Below the pieces are notes generated by a model. It was given only the letters and a program-made list of their open reading frames with translations, did not search any database and was not told where the DNA came from. This document shows positions 18,974 to 28,125 of a stretch of 64,000 nucleotides of DNA, in pieces. The stretch's first letter is position 1. Each line of letters starts with the position of its first letter. This stretch comes from Diaphorobacter limosus (GTDB lineage Bacteria > Pseudomonadota > Gammaproteobacteria > Burkholderiales > Burkholderiaceae_C), in contig NZ_CP136921.1 of the NCBI RefSeq assembly GCF_033100095.1, positions 3,313,001 through 3,377,000 of the forward strand. The letters run 5' to 3'. Made by a program: the position numbers and the translations under genes.

Positions 18974-20353
18974 TTACATTTTATACTGTGCGCTGAGGGT
19001 GGTAAGCAGTGCGTGTATGGAGTATATGCCAAAGGCTGTGACTGCAATTATTTCGAGCGGTTTGTATTTGACTGCTTGCGATTTTATATGGCCAAAGGCG
19101 GCGGCAAGAAACAGGGTTGGAATTATAAAATAACGCCCTTGAACCCCGTCGATTTTTGCGGCGGGATATAAATTCCATGTAACTGCCAAGGCGAAAAATA
19201 TCAAAATAGCACTGATGCCGCCAACGGAGAAAGCGGTGATTCTTGTTGGAAGGGCTTCGCGCCAGCGCGTGGTGAGCGCGGTAAAAATTAGAATTAATAT
19301 GATCGCCGCACTCAGAATGCTGACGGAATTCTTGGGTATTGGTGTATCAAGCCACCCCAGTATCCCGATGTATGACTCTTGATAAAATTTTTTTATTTCA
19401 GTGTTTCGCAGGGTGTTCTGAAGCAGTGTGAAAAATTCCTGTGGATTTGTTATGTAATTGACCATGATCTGCAGAGAACTCATGCTTCTTACAACTCTGG
19501 CATCATACGTTGTCAATGTTGCAAATGTAATCCACCCCAGCGTGACTGCATAAAGGAGGGCGATAGAGTAGGCGCGTTTTCTGGAGTACTGTTGTTTTAA
19601 AATGACCAACGGAATCAACAAGGTTGACAGCATGTTGGTGCGTGCGGTGCATAATACAAAAATACAAATGTATAGCCAAAATTCTTGTTGGAGCCGGGAT
19701 TTATCATTTTTTTCATTTTCTGGTGATGAAAGTGAAAGCCACAGGCTTATCAGTAACATCGTTAATGCAAAAGATATTCCATCAATCGTTGGCGATGCGA
19801 GTTGGAACAGGGACATCGGCGTAAGCAGTAAAACAAGCGTAAGCGCATTGGGTGTACGGATGCTGAAGGCCAATGTGAATATTCCCAATGCGGTTGCAAC
19901 GACCAATGCGCGGGTCAGTTCATAACTGCCGAGCATGGATAGATTGAGGTGCCTGGAAATGAAGAGTCCAATTGCATGAGGGGTGTAGATGATTGGCAGG
20001 TAATAGCCGGTGCCTGCGGTATTCTGAAATGAATCCTCATTCGACCATCTCATATTTTCCGCCTTATCCAGCAGGTCTGGCGTTAATGTTTTGTCACCTT
20101 CAACGCCTGAGATATTCAGCAGTGATCGCACAAAAGAGATGAAACTGGCGTCGGCCATGCCGCCTTCTCTGCCATTGTCATGGTTTTTTGATTGCAGCAG
20201 CCATTGCCCATGGGCAATCATGTCGGCGCGTAGAAGGTGGGCATTTTCGTCCGGTGATTGAAATGGCGGTATGTGTCGGCCTATCCAGAAGACGATCAAC
20301 AGAGTGAAGAGGAAGAATATTCCAGCATGTATTATTTTTCTCGGCACTGTCAT
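18974..20353 (-). CDS. DUF2142 polytopic membrane protein (putative membrane glycosyltransferase)
   Basis: A 459-residue protein with about 11 transmembrane helices. It shows the two hallmarks of DUF2142: an early periplasmic loop PPFQSPDENAHLLRADM with the acidic DE pair, and a late GVQGRYFIIPTLFL. The layout is like C-type glycosyltransferases that use polyprenyl-linked sugars. The start at 20353 (MTVPRK) directly precedes the first helix. The gene is strikingly AT-rich, with AAA/ATA/TTA codons, against its GC-rich neighbours, pointing to recent transfer. It heads the set with the SMR-like and GT2 genes. Confidence 0.75.
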   Translation of the reverse strand: MTVPRKIIHAGIFFLFTLLIVFWIGRHIPPFQSPDENAHLLRADMIAHGQWLLQSKNHDNGREGGMADASFISFVRSLLNISGVEGDKTLTPDLLDKAENMRWSNEDSFQNTAGTGYYLPIIYTPHAIGLFISRHLNLSMLGSYELTRALVVATALGIFTLAFSIRTPNALTLVLLLTPMSLFQLASPTIDGISFALTMLLISLWLSLSSPENEKNDKSRLQQEFWLYICIFVLCTARTNMLSTLLIPLVILKQQYSRKRAYSIALLYAVTLGWITFATLTTYDARVVRSMSSLQIMVNYITNPQEFFTLLQNTLRNTEIKKFYQESYIGILGWLDTPIPKNSVSILSAAIILILIFTALTTRWREALPTRITAFSVGGISAILIFFALAVTWNLYPAAKIDGVQGRYFIIPTLFLAAAFGHIKSQAVKYKPLEIIAVTAFGIYSIHALLTTLSAQYKM

Positions 20354-20448
20354 CTTGAAATTTCTGGATATCAATAAATGGGTGAACGCAAATCCGAAGC
20401 ACTGCCCGTTGGCCGGTTTGAGGTGGTCGGGCGATGTGGCCAGGGCAG

Positions 20449-22074
20449 TCAACTTGCCTGCAATTCCAACCCCGCATGCTCCCGCAACGGATGGAAATGG
20501 ATCTTCGGAAACCGCTCCTGCGCCAGCCGCACGTCATATGGGCTGGTGCACAGATAGGCCAGGGTGTCGGCAGCATCGTGCGCCATGCGCAGCGGGTAGG
20601 CGGCTTCAAATTCGCGCAGCTCAGCCGGCGTGTCGGCGGTGATCCAGCGCGCGCCGGTGTACTGGCAGCCTTCCAGGCGCACGTCGCAGTCGTACTCGGT
20701 TTTCAGGCGGTGCTGCACCACTTCAAACTGCAGCTGGCCGACGGCGCCCAGCAGCATGTTGCCGCCCGCATCCGGCTTGAAGACCTGGATCGCGCCTTCC
20801 TCGCCCAGCTGCATCAGGCCCTGCTGCAGCTGCTTGGTGCGCAGCGGGTTCTTCAGCACCACGGTCATGAACAGCTCGGGCGCGAAGAAGGGCAGGCCGG
20901 TGAACTGTAAATTCGGCCCGTCGGTGATGCTGTCGCCCAGCTGCACGCCGCCGTGGATGGTGAAGCCGATGATGTCGCCGGCATAGGCCTCGTCGACCGC
21001 CTCGCGGCGCTGGCTCATGAAGGTGACGACGCTGGTCGGGCGCAGCTCCTTGCCGGTGCGCTGCACCTTCATTTTCATGCCCGGCTGGTATTTGCCGCTG
21101 GCCACGCGCACGAAGGCGATGCGGTCGCGGTGGTTGGCGTCCATGTTGGCCTGCACCTTGAAGACCACGCCGCTAAAGCCTTTGTCCGCCGGGTGTACGG
21201 TGACCTGCTCGCGCTGGCGATTGACCTCGACGTAGGCGATGCGCTCGCCCGGCGGCGGCGACATGTCCACGACGGCATTGAGCACCTCCTGCACGCCGAA
21301 GTTGTTCACGCCAGAGCCGAAGAACACGGGCGTCAGGCGCGCGGCCAGAAATTCCTGGTGATCCCAGGCGATGGACGCGCCGACGGCCAGCTCCATGCTT
21401 TCGATGGCATCGTCGTAGGCCTTGCCAAAGCGCGCGCGCAGCGTGGCGACGTCGCTCAGGGGGATGACCTCGAAGTCCTCCGGGCGCTTCTCGCTGCCGG
21501 CCTGGAACACCGTCATGCTCTGCGTGCGCAGGTCGATGATGCCGCCGAAGCTCTTGCCCTGGCCCACCGGCCAGGTCATGGGGCAGCAGGGCATGCCCAG
21601 CTCGCGCTCGACCTCGTCGAGGATGTCGAGCGGGTCGCGTACCTCGCGGTCCATCTTGTTGACGAAGGTGATGATGGGCGTGTCCCTCTGGCGGCAGACC
21701 TCGATCAGGCGGCGCGTCTGCGCCTCCACGCCGTTGGCGGCGTCGATCACCATCAGCGCCGAGTCAACCGCGGTGAGCACGCGGTAGGTGTCCTCACTGA
21801 AGTCCTTGTGGCCGGGTGTGTCCAGCAGGTTGATGACGTGATCGCGGTAGCTCATCTGCATCACCGAAGACGCCACCGAGATGCCGCGCTGCTTCTCGAT
21901 CTCCATCCAGTCAGATGTAGCGTGGCGCGATGCCTTGCGGCCCTTGACGGCGCCGGCAATCTGGATGGCGCCGGAGAACAGCAGCAGCTTTTCCGTCAGC
22001 GTGGTCTTGCCGGCGTCGGGGTGGGAGATGATGGCGAAGGTGCGGCGGCGCCGGGTTTCGGATGCGTAGGACAC
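20449..22074 (-). CDS. prfC: Peptide chain release factor 3
   Basis: A 541-residue translational GTPase that recycles RF1/RF2 from the ribosome after termination. G1 SHPDAGKTT (residues 17-25), the RF3-type RHATSDWMEIEKQRGISVASS switch region, G3 DTPGHKDFSEDTYR and G4 NKMDRE are all visible; length and C-terminal domain are normal. The start is a GTG at 22074 giving MSYASETRRR, the expected N-terminus. No clear ribosome-binding site was seen. It is 10 bp downstream of the parE gene on the same strand. Confidence 0.95.
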   Translation of the reverse strand: MSYASETRRRRTFAIISHPDAGKTTLTEKLLLFSGAIQIAGAVKGRKASRHATSDWMEIEKQRGISVASSVMQMSYRDHVINLLDTPGHKDFSEDTYRVLTAVDSALMVIDAANGVEAQTRRLIEVCRQRDTPIITFVNKMDREVRDPLDILDEVERELGMPCCPMTWPVGQGKSFGGIIDLRTQSMTVFQAGSEKRPEDFEVIPLSDVATLRARFGKAYDDAIESMELAVGASIAWDHQEFLAARLTPVFFGSGVNNFGVQEVLNAVVDMSPPPGERIAYVEVNRQREQVTVHPADKGFSGVVFKVQANMDANHRDRIAFVRVASGKYQPGMKMKVQRTGKELRPTSVVTFMSQRREAVDEAYAGDIIGFTIHGGVQLGDSITDGPNLQFTGLPFFAPELFMTVVLKNPLRTKQLQQGLMQLGEEGAIQVFKPDAGGNMLLGAVGQLQFEVVQHRLKTEYDCDVRLEGCQYTGARWITADTPAELREFEAAYPLRMAHDAADTLAYLCTSPYDVRLAQERFPKIHFHPLREHAGLELQAS

Positions 22075-22084
22075 GATGAAAACG

Positions 22085-22399
22085 TTATTGCGAAAACAAA
22101 TGCTGCGAAAGATCACTCGCCTGGTGCAGCACACGCACAACGTCGATGTGCTGCGGCCCGGCGAGATAAAAAACAGCGTAAGGAAAGTGGTTCAAAGTCC
22201 AAAAGCGCAGCCCGGGCATCTCCCGGGTGTGCGCGTAGCGCACTGAACCCGTGCCAGGGTGCTGGGCGATGTGTTGCAGCGCGGCGTCTGCGGCATCGCG
22301 AAAGCGCTCGGCCAGGGTCAGGTTCGAGACGTCAAAGTAGTAGGCAAAAGCCTGCTCCAGGTCGTCCTGCGCCCGTGCGCTCAGAACAATGGCATTCAC
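22085..22399 (-). CDS. parE: RelE/ParE-type toxin
   Basis: A 104-residue protein of the RelE/ParE fold, with LSARAQDDLEQAFAYYF at the start, AERFRDAADAALQHIAQHPGTGS in the middle and the family ending FPYAVFYLAGPQHIDVVRVLHQ. ParE members poison DNA gyrase; related members cut mRNA. The start GTG at 22399 overlaps the antitoxin stop by 4 bp, the classic coupled order. The target is not proven by sequence. Confidence 0.85.
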   Translation of the reverse strand: MNAIVLSARAQDDLEQAFAYYFDVSNLTLAERFRDAADAALQHIAQHPGTGSVRYAHTREMPGLRFWTLNHFPYAVFYLAGPQHIDVVRVLHQASDLSQHLFSQ

Positions 22400-22668
22400 C
22401 GAGGGGCCGTGTTCTTGGCGGCGCGTGCGGCGGCGATGCGCGCCGTCCAGTCGTTGCGCTGCTCGTCCCAGCTGCGCGTGGCCGGGCCCGACTCCACGCC
22501 CTCCTGGATCAGCGCCGCGAAGCGCTCCTCTGCGGCGCGCTCCTCGTCGCGGCGCACCAGGTCGCGCATGTACTCGCTGGTGCTGCTGTAGCCGCGCGCC
22601 TGCACGCGGGCATCGACAAAGGCCTTCAGCTCGTCGCTCAGCGAGATGTTCATGGTGACCGTGCTCAT
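22396..22668 (-). CDS. parD: ParD/CopG-type antitoxin
   Basis: A 90-residue ribbon-helix-helix protein. MSTVTMNISLSDELKAFVDA forms the DNA-binding strand and first helix, followed by YSSTSEYMRDLVRRDE, the ParD signature; the C-terminal half binds and neutralises the toxin. It lies directly upstream of parE. It probably represses its own promoter in the 80-bp gap shared with the ahcY promoter. Confidence 0.87.
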   Translation of the reverse strand: MSTVTMNISLSDELKAFVDARVQARGYSSTSEYMRDLVRRDEERAAEERFAALIQEGVESGPATRSWDEQRNDWTARIAAARAAKNTAPR

Positions 22669-22733
22669 GGGGTGTGATTTTACGAGCCTTGGCAAGGATT
22701 GCCAAAAACCGTAGGTAGAAACCAGCACCCCGG

Positions 22734-22739
22734 TATAAT
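22734..22739 (+). promoter_or_regulatory. -10 element of the ahcY promoter
   Basis: A perfect TATAAT lies 9 bp before the riboswitch, so transcription should begin at about its first base. No good -35 hexamer is seen at the standard spacing. Confidence 0.65.
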
Positions 22740-22748
22740 CGCCCCTTT

Positions 22749-22831
22749 CCGAGGAGCGTTGCAGCGCCCCCCACCTGGCAACAGGTCGCGCGGGGCGTGA
22801 GGCTCGGAACCCATTCTTGCAACGACGCTCA
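22749..22831 (+). ncRNA. S-adenosylhomocysteine (SAH) riboswitch
   Basis: The conserved SAH aptamer parts are present in order: CCGAG (22749-22753) pairs with CTCGG (22803-22807) as P1; GAGCG and TTGC (22754-22762) pair with GCAA and CGCTC (22819-22830) as the pseudoknot with the CGA bulge; a variable GC-rich hairpin lies between. It sits about 80 bp upstream of ahcY, whose product removes SAH. In known cases SAH binding turns expression on. Confidence 0.93.
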
Positions 22832-22912
22832 CCCACGCCAGGCCTGTGCGGTGAACGGTTTTCATGCTTTCCCCAGGCGCGTGGTTTTTTCCCATTCGTG
22901 AAGGAACACACC

Positions 22913-24343
<1,431 letters not shown>

Positions 24344-24356
24344 TGGCGTCCAACTC

Positions 24357-24457
24357 CCTCTCCCCCGTGGGGGAGAGGGCAGGGGTGAGGGGGAGTACAG
24401 GCGCAGTGCTGGCTACCAGCACACCCTCGCCCCACCCTCTCCCGCCAGCGGGAGAGG
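24357..24457. repeat. Inverted pair of REP-like palindromes (BIME-like) after ahcY
   Basis: Two GC-rich hairpins, CCCTCTCCCCC/GGGGGAGAGGG (24357-24379) and CCCTCTCCC/GGGAGAGGG (24434-24457), lie about 55 bp apart. With their flanks (AGGGGTGAGGG and CCCTCGCCCC) they are reverse complements of one another, the layout of paired REP elements. Confidence 0.7.
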
Positions 24458-24467
24458 GAGTAAAACC

Positions 24468-24509
24468 ATAGCTGTCCACGCTTTCCAGTAAAGCGTTACA
24501 GCCCTATTT
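24468..24509 (+). repeat. ~43-bp interspersed palindromic element, copy D
   Basis: ATAGCTGTCCACGC, spacer, AAAGCGTTACAGCCC and ATTTGA, with the shared 29-nt spacing but two changed half-site bases. It lies just upstream of the tlyA start. Confidence 0.55.
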
Positions 24510-24530
24510 GATTCATAAAGGACCCGCGCC

Positions 24531-25532
24531 ATGCGCGCAGACGTATTTCTGGTGGAGGGCGGCCATGCCAGCACCCGCTCGCAGGCCCAGCGCCTGATCG
24601 CCGCCGGCGTGCAGTGGCGCCTGGCGGCTACGCTGCCGTGGAACAAGGTGGCCAAGAATGGCGACGACATTCCGGTCGGGGCCGAGCTGCAGTTGCTCGA
24701 CGCGGCCGAGGCCAAATATCTCTCGCGCGGCGGGCTCAAGCTGGAAGGTGCTTTGCAGGCCACCAGTCTCGACGTGCATGGCCTGCGCTGCCTGGACGTG
24801 GGCCAGAGCACCGGCGGCTTCACCGACTGCCTGCTGCAGGCCGGCGCCGCGCAGGTGATTGGCGTGGACGTGGGCCAGGGCCAGCTGCACGAGCGCCTGC
24901 GTGCCGATCCGCGCGTCATCGCCGTCGAAGGCCTGAACGCACGCCACCTCACGCCCCAGGCGCTGCAGGAGGGTTGCGAAGAAGCGCTCAGCGTGCGCAC
25001 CGAGGCCGACCCCGACGACAACGACACCCAGCCCGAGGCGCCCTACGCCTGGATGCGCAACGGTGGCATGGTTGACGACGAATACGACGACAGCGCAGAC
25101 GCCAAGGAGCACGAGATCGAAGCCTTCAAGGCCGAGCGCGCCACCAAGGCCAAGGACCGCGCCGAAGGCCGGCTGGCAACGGTGCGCAAGCGCCTGCCCG
25201 GGCGCGAGAAGGACGACATCACGCCCGCCTTCGACCTCGTCGTGGGCGACCTGTCCTTCATCTCGCTGACGCTGGTGCTGGCGGCCCTGGTGCCACTGCT
25301 CAAGCCTGAAGGCCGTCTGCTGATGCTGGTCAAGCCGCAGTTCGAGCTGCAGCCCGGCCAGGTGGGCAAGGGCGGCATCGTGCGCGACGCCAGCCTGTAC
25401 GCCGAGGTGGAGCAGCGCATCCGCGCCTGCTGCGCAGACATTGGCCTGCAGGTGATCGGCTGGCATGACAGCCCCATCGCTGGCGGCGATGGCAATCGCG
25501 AATTTTTTGTTGATGCAAGGAGGGCCGTATGA
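24531..25532 (+). CDS. tlyA: TlyA-family rRNA 2'-O-methyltransferase with an acidic insertion
   Basis: A 333-residue protein: an N-terminal S4 RNA-binding domain (RADVFLVEGGHASTRSQAQRLI) followed by an FtsJ-type SAM-dependent methyltransferase domain (CLDVGQSTGGFTDCLLQAGA; DLVVGDLSFISLTLVL; KPQFELQPGQVGKGGIVRD). TlyA proteins methylate ribose in 16S and/or 23S rRNA; hemolysin is the older name. The family is usually about 250-275 residues. The excess is a charged stretch around residues 147-238, rich in Asp/Glu and then Lys/Arg/Ala, inserted before the DLVVGDLSF strand. It lies between ahcY and metF, consistent with methyl-group metabolism. Confidence 0.87.
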   Translation: MRADVFLVEGGHASTRSQAQRLIAAGVQWRLAATLPWNKVAKNGDDIPVGAELQLLDAAEAKYLSRGGLKLEGALQATSLDVHGLRCLDVGQSTGGFTDCLLQAGAAQVIGVDVGQGQLHERLRADPRVIAVEGLNARHLTPQALQEGCEEALSVRTEADPDDNDTQPEAPYAWMRNGGMVDDEYDDSADAKEHEIEAFKAERATKAKDRAEGRLATVRKRLPGREKDDITPAFDLVVGDLSFISLTLVLAALVPLLKPEGRLLMLVKPQFELQPGQVGKGGIVRDASLYAEVEQRIRACCADIGLQVIGWHDSPIAGGDGNREFFVDARRAV

Positions 25533-26356
25533 GCCTGCCGCTGAGTTTCGAGTTCTTTCCCGCCAAGACGCCCGAAGGGGCAGACAAGTTGCGCACCGTG
25601 CGTCAGCAGCTGTATGCGCGCGCGCCGCAGTTCTGCTCGGTCACCTATGGCGCTGGCGGCTCCACCCAGGCCGGCACCTTCGCCGCGGTGCGCGAGATTC
25701 TGGCCGAGGGGGTGCAGGCTGCCTCGCATTTCTCCTGCATAGGCGCCACCAAAGACAGCGTGCGCGCGCAGCTCGCCGAACTGAAGGCCATGGGCGTGAA
25801 GCGCCTGGTGGCGCTGCGCGGCGACCTGCCCAGCGGCTACGGCCTGGGCGGCGAATTCCACTACGCCAGCGACCTGGTGGCCTTCATCCGCGCCGAGACG
25901 GGCGATGACTTTCATATCGAGGTGGCCGCCTACCCCGAGATGCACCCGCAGGCGCGCTCGCCCGAGGCCGATCTGCAGGCCTTCGCCGCCAAGGTGTGCG
26001 CCGGGGCCGACTCGGCCATCACGCAGTACTTCTTCAACGCCGACGCCTACAGCCGCTTTGTCGATGAGACGCGCCGCCTGGGCCTGAACATCCCCATCGT
26101 CCCCGGCATCATGCCGATCACCGGCTCGACCCAGCTGATGCGCTTCTCCGATGCCTGCGGCGCCGAGATTCCGCGCTGGATACGCCTGCGCCTCTCGGGC
26201 TTTGGCGATGACAGCGCCAGCATCCGCGCCTTCGGGCTGGACGTGGTCTCGCGCCTGTGCGAGCAGCTCGTCGCCGCCGGCGCACCGGGCCTGCACTTCT
26301 ACACCATGAACCAGAGCACGGCCACGCTGGCCATCTGCCAGCGGCTGGGGCGTTGA
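25529..26356 (+). CDS. metF: 5,10-methylenetetrahydrofolate reductase
   Basis: A 275-residue FAD enzyme that reduces methylenetetrahydrofolate to 5-methyltetrahydrofolate for methionine synthesis. It begins with the expected SLPLSFEFFPAKTPEG barrel strand and shows SVTYGAGGSTQ, ALRGDLPSGYG, QYFFNADAYSRFVDE and PGIMPI; length is normal. The start overlaps the tlyA stop by 4 bp and has an AAGGAGG site inside tlyA. With ahcY it closes the methyl cycle. Confidence 0.95.
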   Translation: MSLPLSFEFFPAKTPEGADKLRTVRQQLYARAPQFCSVTYGAGGSTQAGTFAAVREILAEGVQAASHFSCIGATKDSVRAQLAELKAMGVKRLVALRGDLPSGYGLGGEFHYASDLVAFIRAETGDDFHIEVAAYPEMHPQARSPEADLQAFAAKVCAGADSAITQYFFNADAYSRFVDETRRLGLNIPIVPGIMPITGSTQLMRFSDACGAEIPRWIRLRLSGFGDDSASIRAFGLDVVSRLCEQLVAAGAPGLHFYTMNQSTATLAICQRLGR

Positions 26357-27054
26357 TGCGAAGCGGTGGCAGCCCCAGGTTGCGCCGCCAGCCTGGGCTG
26401 CCAGCGGTTTTGGTGGCGGCCTGGCTGGCGGGCTGTGCCGCGCCACAGCCACCCGCACCTGTGACCACCACCGCAGCGCCCGTTGTTGCGGCGCCGCAGT
26501 CCAGCGCCGCGGTGCCGGCGCCGCCGCAGGAGCGACCCGCCACCGCGCTGCGCATCAAGCCCCAGCGACCCCCCGGTGAAGGCGCGGGCGCACCGGCCCT
26601 GCGTGCGCCGGAGGTCGAGCCGCCGCTGTTGCTGGCCAGCGGCCAGGCCTCGTTCTATGCCGACAGCCTGCACGGGCGGCGCACCGCCAACGGTGAGCGC
26701 TACGACCGCGAGGAGTTGACGGCCGCGCACCGCAGCCTGCCCTTTGGCGCGCGCCTGTGCGTGCGCAGCCTGGTCAACGGCCGCACGGTCATCGTGCGTG
26801 TGAACGACCGCGGACCGTTCACGCCCGGGCGCATCATCGACCTGAGCCGCGCCGCGGCCGAGGAGCTCGGCATGATGGGCCTGGGCATCAAGCCGGTCGA
26901 GCTGTGGCAGCTGGCCGCCGAGGACGAGGCCTGCCCCGAAAGCCTGGAGCAGGCAGCCCAGGGCTCGGGCCTGGGGCTGGACGAAGGGGTGGCCGCGCGC
27001 GCCTTGCAGCGACCCGCGCCGCGCAAGGCCCCCGCAGCGCGCAAGCGCCGGTGA
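26356..27054 (+). CDS. RlpA-like septal/rare lipoprotein (DPBB domain)
   Basis: A 232-residue protein with an N-terminal signal and a lipobox-like LAGCAAPQ (Cys near residue 25), a Pro/Ala-rich linker, and a double-psi beta-barrel from about residue 95: GQASFYADSLHGRRTANGE, LPFGARLCVRSL, VRVNDRGPF with the catalytic-type Asp, and IDLSRAAAEELGM. RlpA acts as a lytic transglycosylase on denuded glycan at the septum. There is no C-terminal SPOR domain; the tail is basic. Its start overlaps the metF stop (TGATG). Confidence 0.8.
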   Translation: MRSGGSPRLRRQPGLPAVLVAAWLAGCAAPQPPAPVTTTAAPVVAAPQSSAAVPAPPQERPATALRIKPQRPPGEGAGAPALRAPEVEPPLLLASGQASFYADSLHGRRTANGERYDREELTAAHRSLPFGARLCVRSLVNGRTVIVRVNDRGPFTPGRIIDLSRAAAEELGMMGLGIKPVELWQLAAEDEACPESLEQAAQGSGLGLDEGVAARALQRPAPRKAPAARKRR

Positions 27055-27069
27055 CCCTGATGTCCAGGA

Positions 27070-27960
27070 TCAGCCGCCGACCTCCAGCCCATGGGTCGCA
27101 TGCCGGTCCTGGGCCAGCAGCTCGGCCATCTGCGGCAGGGCCTCGCGCAGCGCGGCCTGCAGCGTGAACGGCGGGTTGATCAGGAACATGCCGCTGGCCG
27201 GCAGGCCGGGGCGGCGCTGGTTTTCGCTGGCAGGGGCGGCCAGCTTGCTGGATTTCACCGTCAGCGTGGCGTGCAGCCAGGGCTTGCCGGCCTTGTTGGC
27301 CATGGTCTTCAGGCGGCGCGGCAGGTCATGTGCCTCGGGCCTGGGGATGATGGGGTACCAGACGGCGTACACGCCGGTGGCAAAGCGCTTCAGGCTGTCC
27401 TGCACCAGGTCCAGCACACGCCCGTAGTCGCTCTTTATTTCATAGCTAGGGTCGCACAATACAAGCGCGCGGCGGGCCGGTGGAGGCAAAAATTTCTTGA
27501 CACCCTCAAAACCGTCCTCGGGCAGCACGGCCACCTGGCGGCCGGCCTCCAGCTGGGCCACGTTGCCGGCCAGGGCGCGTGCGTCGGTGGGGTGCAGCTC
27601 GAACAGTTTCAGCTTGTCCTGATCGCGCAGCAGGCGCTGGGCAATGAAGGGCGAGCCGGGATAGACGCGCGTGACCGCGCCCTGGTTGAAGGCGCGCACC
27701 ATGTCCACATAGTCCTGCAGCGCGGGCGTCAGCGCCGGCGGCGTGGCGGGCGCCACCAGGCGCAGAATGCCGTCGGCGGATTCGGCGCTGGTGGTCGCAT
27801 AGTCGCCGTCCAGCCGGTACAGACCCGCCCCTGCATGTGTATCCAGTACGGTCAAAGCCGCGTCTTTTTGTAGAAGGTGTTGCAGGGTGGCAATCAGCAC
27901 CGTGTGTTTGAGCACGTCGGCGTGGTTGCCTGCATGGAAGGCGTGGCGATAACTGAACAT
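27070..27960 (-). CDS. rlmJ: 23S rRNA (adenine2030-N6)-methyltransferase
   Basis: A 296-residue SAM-dependent methyltransferase. The N-terminus MFSYRHAFHAGNHADVLKH is diagnostic of RlmJ. It also has LDTHAGAGLYRL (SAM loop), a YPGSPFIA segment and the catalytic-type motif CDPSYEIK near residue 172. It methylates A2030 of 23S rRNA. The start at 27960 gives the canonical N-terminus; longer open sequence upstream lies over the divergent kinase gene. Confidence 0.92.
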   Translation of the reverse strand: MFSYRHAFHAGNHADVLKHTVLIATLQHLLQKDAALTVLDTHAGAGLYRLDGDYATTSAESADGILRLVAPATPPALTPALQDYVDMVRAFNQGAVTRVYPGSPFIAQRLLRDQDKLKLFELHPTDARALAGNVAQLEAGRQVAVLPEDGFEGVKKFLPPPARRALVLCDPSYEIKSDYGRVLDLVQDSLKRFATGVYAVWYPIIPRPEAHDLPRRLKTMANKAGKPWLHATLTVKSSKLAAPASENQRRPGLPASGMFLINPPFTLQAALREALPQMAELLAQDRHATHGLEVGG

Positions 27961-28125
27961 GCGCGCAATGGTAGCGGCCCGCAAGCGCGCCGCAAGCACG
28001 CGACCCGTTTGGTGGGGTGTTGCCATGGGCCGACATGGATGCGCTTTGTTGCTTGTCGGGGCGGGCCCTGGGCCATGATCACCCTTCTCTTGCGCCAGCA
28101 ACCCGCACCCGTTCTGCCCCTTCCC

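Noticed and set aside
20953..22677. Long plus-strand open frame opposite prfC
   Set aside because: Low-complexity composition typical of the antisense of a GC-rich gene; prfC is complete with all GTPase motifs on the minus strand.
27442..27480. Tenth copy of the 43-bp element inside rlmJ
   Set aside because: ATAGCT and the second GCGC fall at the right spacing, but the first half-site, the GGC step and the T-run are missing, and the encoded DPSYEIK is the normal catalytic motif. Probably chance.
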